DNA of 64,000 bases from Actinomadura rupiterrae (GTDB lineage Bacteria > Actinomycetota > Actinomycetes > Streptosporangiales > Streptosporangiaceae), in assembly GCF_024172125.1 (NCBI RefSeq), contig NZ_JAMZEA010000008.1, forward strand, positions 310,001-374,000, read 5' to 3'. How positions within the stretch are numbered: position 1 is the first letter of the stretch; the number at the start of each line of letters is the position of its first letter. A program made the position numbers and the translations under genes. A model generated the notes under the pieces. That model had not been told where the DNA came from. It saw only the letters and a program-made list of their open reading frames with translations, and did not search any database. Shown here one piece after another: positions 60,812-64,000 of the stretch.

Positions 60812-60855
60812 CGCGCCCTCTCGCCTTCGTCAAGGCGGAGGGCGCGCGCTTTTGG
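60812..60855 (+). terminator. terminator of the aminotransferase gene
   Basis: CGCGCCCTC-T-CGCCTT and AAGGCG-G-AGGGCGCG form a stem of 15 bp with one internal mismatch and a 4-nt CGTC loop, followed by CGCTTTT. Confidence 0.8.
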
Positions 60856-60954
60856 CCCTTCCAGGCCGCGTTTCCCGCCTCGCCGAACGCTCACCATCCC
60901 GCATGCACCCATGGTCGCCGGAGCGGGTCGGCCGCCGAAAGTCGAAGCGGGTTC

Positions 60955-60963
60955 TGTGGATAA
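60955..60963. promoter_or_regulatory. DnaA box
   Basis: TGTGGATAA is the exact reverse complement of the consensus DnaA box TTATCCACA. It lies 20 nt from a perfect parS site and upstream of the Ddl-like gene. A single box here is not an origin; it may titrate DnaA near oriC. Confidence 0.5.
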
Positions 60964-60982
60964 CCCGCCGACGCCCGCCCCC

Positions 60983-60996
60983 GTTTCACGTGAAAC
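60983..60996. promoter_or_regulatory. parS site
   Basis: GTTTCACGTGAAAC is a perfect match to the actinobacterial ParB binding site. It lies between the aminotransferase and Ddl-like genes. Confidence 0.92.
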
Positions 60997-61056
60997 AGCG
61001 GCAGCCTCCATGATGGATGGCGACCGGAACCGCCCGACCCGCCCGAAGGAACCGCA

Positions 61057-61998
61057 GTGGAATTCGCTCACGTCGTCGTCCTGGCCGGAGGACTCTCCTA
61101 CGAGCGCGAGGTCTCGCTCCGCTCCGGCCGCCGCGTCGCCGACGCCCTGCGCGCCCTCGACATCCCCGTGGAGCTGCGGGACGCGGACGCGCACCTCCTG
61201 GAGCGCCTCGCCGCCGACCCGCCGGACGTCGTCTTCCCCGTCCTGCACGGCGCCATGGGCGAGGACGGTGCGATCCGCGACATCCTCGAACTCGTGGACG
61301 TCCCCTACGTCGGCGCCCGCCCGTCCGCCTGCCGGGTCGCCTGGGACAAGCCCACCGCGAAGTCGGTGGTGGCACGCGCCGGGATCGCCACGCCCGCCTC
61401 GGTCGCGCTCCCCAAGGAGCTCTTCCACGACCTCGGCGCCACCGCAGTCCTCGACCTGATCATCGAACGGCTCGGGCTCCCGCTCTTCGTGAAGCCCACC
61501 CGGGGCGGGTCGGCGCTCGGTGCGTCCGCCGTCCACAAGGCCGAGGACCTCACCGCCGCCCTCGTCTCCTGCTTCGCCTACGGCGACGCCGCTCTCGTCG
61601 AGCGCTACATCGCGGGCACCGAGGTCGCGGTGAGCGTCATCGAGGGCCGGAACGGCCCGCGTGCCCTCCCCGCCGTCGAGATCGTCACCCCGAACGGGCG
61701 CTACGACTACACCGCCCGCTACGACGCGGGCGACACCGAGTTCGTCGCCCCCGCCCGCCTCTCCCCCGAGGCGGGCGAGCGCGCCACCCATGCCGCCCTC
61801 ACCGCCCACGAAGCCCTGGGCCTCCGCGACCTCTCCCGCACCGACCTCATCGTGGACGCCGCGGGCGACGTCCACTTCCTCGAAGTCAACGTGGCCCCCG
61901 GGATGACCGAGACCAGCCTGCTCCCCCGCGCCGTCGCCGCCGCCGGCCTGGACCTCGGCCCCCTCTGCGACTCCCTCCTCCGACGCCGTTTCACGTGA
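61057..61998 (+). CDS. D-alanine--D-alanine ligase family protein (ATP-grasp)
   Basis: 313 residues from GTG 61057. The ligase fold has HVVVLAGGLSYEREVSLRSG, VFPVLHGAMGEDGAIRDILE, the ATP-binding LPLFVKPTRGGSALGASAV, and DLIVDAAGDVHFLEVNVAPGMTE with Glu-x-Asn metal ligands. It should join two D-alanines or a related pair for peptidoglycan precursors. It is somewhat shorter than standard Ddl. Several actinobacteria carry a Ddl relative near parB in addition to the main ddl, so it may be a paralogue. Its last codons contain a parS site (61988-62001). Confidence 0.88.
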   Translation: MEFAHVVVLAGGLSYEREVSLRSGRRVADALRALDIPVELRDADAHLLERLAADPPDVVFPVLHGAMGEDGAIRDILELVDVPYVGARPSACRVAWDKPTAKSVVARAGIATPASVALPKELFHDLGATAVLDLIIERLGLPLFVKPTRGGSALGASAVHKAEDLTAALVSCFAYGDAALVERYIAGTEVAVSVIEGRNGPRALPAVEIVTPNGRYDYTARYDAGDTEFVAPARLSPEAGERATHAALTAHEALGLRDLSRTDLIVDAAGDVHFLEVNVAPGMTETSLLPRAVAAAGLDLGPLCDSLLRRRFT

Positions 61999-62001
61999 AA
62001 C
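61988..62001. promoter_or_regulatory. parS site overlapping the 3' end of the Ddl-like gene
   Basis: GTTTCACGTGAAAC, a perfect match; the Ddl-like stop codon TGA lies inside the palindrome. Confidence 0.92.
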
Positions 62002-62018
62002 AGCGCCCCGCCGCCCCC

Positions 62019-62493
62019 ATGGATCACATCGTCATCCTCGGACGAGGCAAGTCCACCCTCGCCCGCCGCCTAGGCGCGCCCCTCGCCCTCCCGGTGATCG
62101 AACTAGCCGAGCGATTCCGGACGGACGACCTCACCCCCGCCCCCAAGACCGAGTGGGCCGCCATCCAGCATCGGCTCATCAACGAGTCCGAGGGCTGGAT
62201 TACTAGACGGCGACCTCGGCCCCTACGACGTCCTCGCCGTGCGGCTACGCGCGGCCGACACCGTGATCGTGCTCGACTTCCCACTGTGGCGCTGCGCCTG
62301 GCGGGCCGCACGCCGCTCCCGCGAGAACTGGGCCTTCTGGCGCTTGCTCCTCACCTACCGCCGCAGCAGCAGCAGCTTCCCCGCCATCAGAGAAGCCATC
62401 GGCCGCGAGGCCTCGCACGCCAGCCTCCGCATCCTCAAGTCCCCCAAGGTCGTCGAGCACCTATTGGCCCAAGCCAGCACTACCCCTCACTGA
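62019..62493 (+). pseudogene. broken P-loop nucleoside kinase / FlaR-like gene
   Basis: ATG 62019 starts MDHIVILGRGKSTLARRLGA. Intact relatives read G-x-x-G-S-G-K-S-T here, so about three residues of the Walker A loop are missing. Around 62201-62203 the frame breaks: an extra base in ATTACTAGAC changes the expected EGWILDGDLGPYD, which continues in the next frame as VRLRAADTVIVLDFPLWRCA and KSPKVVEHLLAQ to 62493. The two lesions together make an active ATP-binding enzyme unlikely. The parent family is small adenylate-kinase-like topology-modulating proteins. Confidence 0.75.
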
Positions 62494-62502
62494 AGACCTC
62501 CC

Positions 62503-62539
62503 GCAGCCCCAGCCCCAGCCCCAGCCCCAGCCCCAGCCA
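62503..62539. repeat. CAGCCC hexanucleotide tandem repeat
   Basis: Six perfect CAGCCC copies in a row downstream of the broken kinase gene. A simple-sequence tract, prone to slippage. Confidence 0.85.
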
Positions 62540-62570
62540 AGCCGGACATCACCTTGAGCCAGGTATGCAT

Positions 62571-62584
62571 GTTTCATGTGAAAC
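62571..62584. promoter_or_regulatory. parS-like site with one mismatch
   Basis: GTTTCATGTGAAAC within ATGTTTCATGTGAAACAT, differing from the canonical site at one central base. ParB tolerates some central changes in other bacteria, so it may bind weakly. Confidence 0.7.
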
Positions 62585-62820
62585 ATGGGCCCCGCCACTT
62601 ACGAGTCACCCCCGAGCGCGCGCTCCTTCTCCCTCGTCGCTCTGCCTTGGGGGACTCTCGGGGCGGCACTCGCGGATGGTCGCGGGACGCGGTTCGAGCG
62701 AAAGTGCGTGTCCGGAGAGGGCGTGAGCGCGATTTTTCGCTCGTGGGGAGTTCGCCAGGAAGCTCTCAGAGCGCGAATGGGACGCGCTGGAGGCCGCAGA
62801 TTCGGCTCCTGAGAGGACTG

Positions 62821-62834
62821 GTTTCACGTGAAAC
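62821..62834. promoter_or_regulatory. parS site
   Basis: GTTTCACGTGAAAC, a perfect match, about 280 bp downstream of the parB stop codon. Confidence 0.92.
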
Positions 62835-62895
62835 GCGGCTCAGGAAAGGGCTCGGAGCACGGAAACGAGCGGTCAGATCGCCGGAAAAAGGAAAC

Positions 62896-62920
62896 GCCCG
62901 CCTCGGAGAGCGAGGCGGGC
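62896..62920 (-). terminator. terminator of parB, displaced by the MITE
   Basis: GCCCGCCTCG and CGAGGCGGGC form a perfect 10-bp stem; on the minus strand it is followed by GTTTCCTTTTTCC. It lies 194 nt past the parB stop, separated by the inserted element. Confidence 0.85.
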
Positions 62921-62940
62921 ATCCGGGGAGAGGCGGCTAG

Positions 62941-63113
62941 GGCCTGTTTCGAAGTGGCCTCGGCCACGCGCGCGAACGCGTGACCAGCGCGGTGCCGCGA
63001 CGCCGGAGGCGAGCGGCACCGCGCTGATCGCGAAGCGATGCCGCGTTCGCCCAGGCACGGTCACGTAGCGAGCCGCTAGGCGAGCGCAGTGGGCCGGGAC
63101 TTTGAAACACAGC
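62941..63113. mobile_element. MITE-like insertion at the parB stop codon
   Basis: A 173-bp segment is bounded by CTAG on both sides (62937-62940 and 63114-63117), the 4-bp target duplication typical of IS5-type elements. Its ends, GGCCTGTTTCGAAGT and ACTTTGAAACACAGC, are imperfect inverted repeats (11 of 15). Inside is a perfect hairpin CGCGGTGCCGC/GCGGCACCGCG and other short palindromes, with no reading frame. It should be mobilised in trans. The right CTAG copy contains the parB TAG stop on the minus strand. Confidence 0.75.
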
Positions 63114-64000
63114 CTAGTAGTCCTCGTCGACGCCCTTCTCGTCCGGAGCCATGGACTTGATGATGCGGTCGAGGTCCTCCAGGGTGGCGAACTCGACGAC
63201 GATCTTGCCCTTGTTGCGCCCCATGTCGACGCGGACCTTGGTCTCGTAGCGGTCGGAGAGGCGGTCGGCCAGGTGCTTGAGAGCAGGCGCGACCGGGCGC
63301 TTGCCGCGGACGCGCGGGCCCTTCGGCTCGTCGTCCGCCTCGCGCATCGCGATGATCTCCTCGACCGCGCGGACGGAGAGCCCCTCGGCGACGATGCGCT
63401 GCGCGAGCCGGTCCTGGGCCTCGGCGGTGTCGAGCGACAGCAGCGCGCGGGCGTGCCCGGCCGACAGGACGCCCGCCGCGACCCGCCGCTGCACGTTCGG
63501 CGGCAGGTTCAGCAGCCGCAGCGTGTTGGTGATGTGCGGTCGGGACCGTCCGATGCGGGTGGCGAGCTGCTCGTGGGTGGCGCCGAAGTCCTCCAGGAGC
63601 TGCTGGTAGGCGGCCGCCTCTTCCAGCGGGTTGAGCTGCTGGCGGTGCAGGTTCTCCAGGAGCGCGTCCCGGAGCATCGCGTCGTCGCCGGTGTCCCGGA
63701 CTATCGCGGGGATCGCGTCCAGGCCGGCCATCTGGGCGGCGCGCCAGCGGCGCTCGCCCATGATCAGCTCGTAGTCGTGCTCCATGCCGTCCTGGATGCG
63801 GCGCACCACGATCGGCTGGAGCAGCCCGACGATGGAGATCGACTCCGACAGCTCGCGGAGCGCCTCGTCGTCGAAGTGCTCGCGCGGCTGGCGCGGGTTC
63901 GGCCGGATGGTGCGCGGCGGCAGCTCGGCGAAGTGCGCCCCCGCGACGGCCGAGGCCTCCGGGTACGCGCCGTCCGACGTGACGTCCCGCGCACCCGCGC
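63114..64000 (-). CDS. parB: chromosome partitioning protein ParB (5' end outside window)
   Basis: 295 codons are visible; the first part of the gene lies beyond the right edge. ParB binds parS, spreads and helps load condensin and segregate origins. Visible blocks are RTIRPNPRQPREHFDDEALR, LLQPIVVRR, the CTP-binding/arginine motif IMGERRWRAAQMAGLDAIPA, ALLENLHRQQLNPLEEAAAY, the helix-turn-helix TRIGRSRPHITNTLRLLNLP, then AAGVLSAGHARALLSL and the dimerising C-terminus KIVVEFATLEDLDRIIKSMA. The stop TAG is part of the CTAG target duplication of the MITE. parA should lie just beyond the window. Confidence 0.96.
   Translation of the reverse strand, partial: AGARDVTSDGAYPEASAVAGAHFAELPPRTIRPNPRQPREHFDDEALRELSESISIVGLLQPIVVRRIQDGMEHDYELIMGERRWRAAQMAGLDAIPAIVRDTGDDAMLRDALLENLHRQQLNPLEEAAAYQQLLEDFGATHEQLATRIGRSRPHITNTLRLLNLPPNVQRRVAAGVLSAGHARALLSLDTAEAQDRLAQRIVAEGLSVRAVEEIIAMREADDEPKGPRVRGKRPVAPALKHLADRLSDRYETKVRVDMGRNKGKIVVEFATLEDLDRIIKSMAPDEKGVDEDY

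Larger units (their letters stand above)
62540..62895. other. intergenic region with two parS sites
   Basis: Apart from the parS sites at 62571 and 62821 no gene, promoter or RNA could be supported. Reading frames here have mixed codon use and no recognisable product. Confidence 0.5.

Noticed and set aside
62554..62940. A 128-codon frame across the parS sites.
   Set aside because: It crosses two parS palindromes and the parB terminator, codon use is mixed and no family is recognisable.

Overview
The window is chromosomal DNA from a very GC-rich actinomycete. GTG and TTG starts are frequent, proteins are rich in Pro, Gly and Arg, and the gene order is the conserved origin-flanking order of Actinobacteria. 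Encoded proteins fit a filamentous or sporangium-forming lineage such as Streptosporangiales/Thermomonosporaceae, but the genus cannot be fixed from sequence alone. The right edge cuts parB, and five parS-like 14-mers lie in the window, four of them within 2 kb of parB. oriC is therefore expected just beyond the right end.

Left part (1-9.1 kb): accessory genes. These are an XRE-cupin regulator, a DxWAVG-repeat propeller protein, a second DNA polymerase sliding clamp, an alkylation repair pair (Ada-AlkA fusion plus Ogt) followed by an EmrE-type exporter, a frameshifted LysR gene whose 3' end has spawned a 30-bp tandem repeat, and a DoxX protein. From 9.2 to 16.7 kb lies the replication/ribosome core: dnaB carrying a 137-residue class 3 mini-intein in its P-loop, then (interrupted by a MATE exporter, an SOS-box small gene, a thioesterase/MarR pair and an amidase) rplI-rpsR-ssb-rpsF. 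From 16.9 to 26.9 kb are a DNA endonuclease IV, small membrane and secreted proteins, a lipid-anchored barnase-like RNase with barstar, a D,D-carboxypeptidase, a PIG-V-like mannosyltransferase, a receptor Ser/Thr kinase and an IS630 remnant.

Middle (27-36 kb): two adjacent class A penicillin-binding proteins, a DUF5318 protein, a PadR regulator and inositol-3-phosphate synthase. This block matches the mycobacterial ponA1-Rv0049-Rv0047c-ino1 neighbourhood. From 36 to 43.8 kb there are a peptide-type ABC binding lipoprotein with an odd Arg-rich N-terminal extension, a frameshifted MerR gene, an amidohydrolase, an MFS exporter, a secreted protein and bioA.

Right part (43.8-64 kb): pcnA, a YbaK-type deacylase, a DUF6049 gene whose frame runs about 830 nt into murJ, murJ, a separate pseudokinase (fused to MurJ in mycobacteria), sigM and its anti-sigma gene, trxB, trxA, a GNAT gene, a 1.4-kb repeat-rich non-coding tract, an aminotransferase, a D-Ala-D-Ala ligase relative, a broken nucleoside-kinase-like gene, and parB. 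A 173-bp MITE-like element sits exactly at the parB stop codon, between the gene and its terminator. Functionally the window joins chromosome replication and segregation (dnaB, ssb, parB/parS, dnaN paralogue), envelope synthesis (two PBPs, murJ, pseudokinase, carboxypeptidase, amidase, Ddl relative), redox control (sigM-trxBA) and DNA repair.
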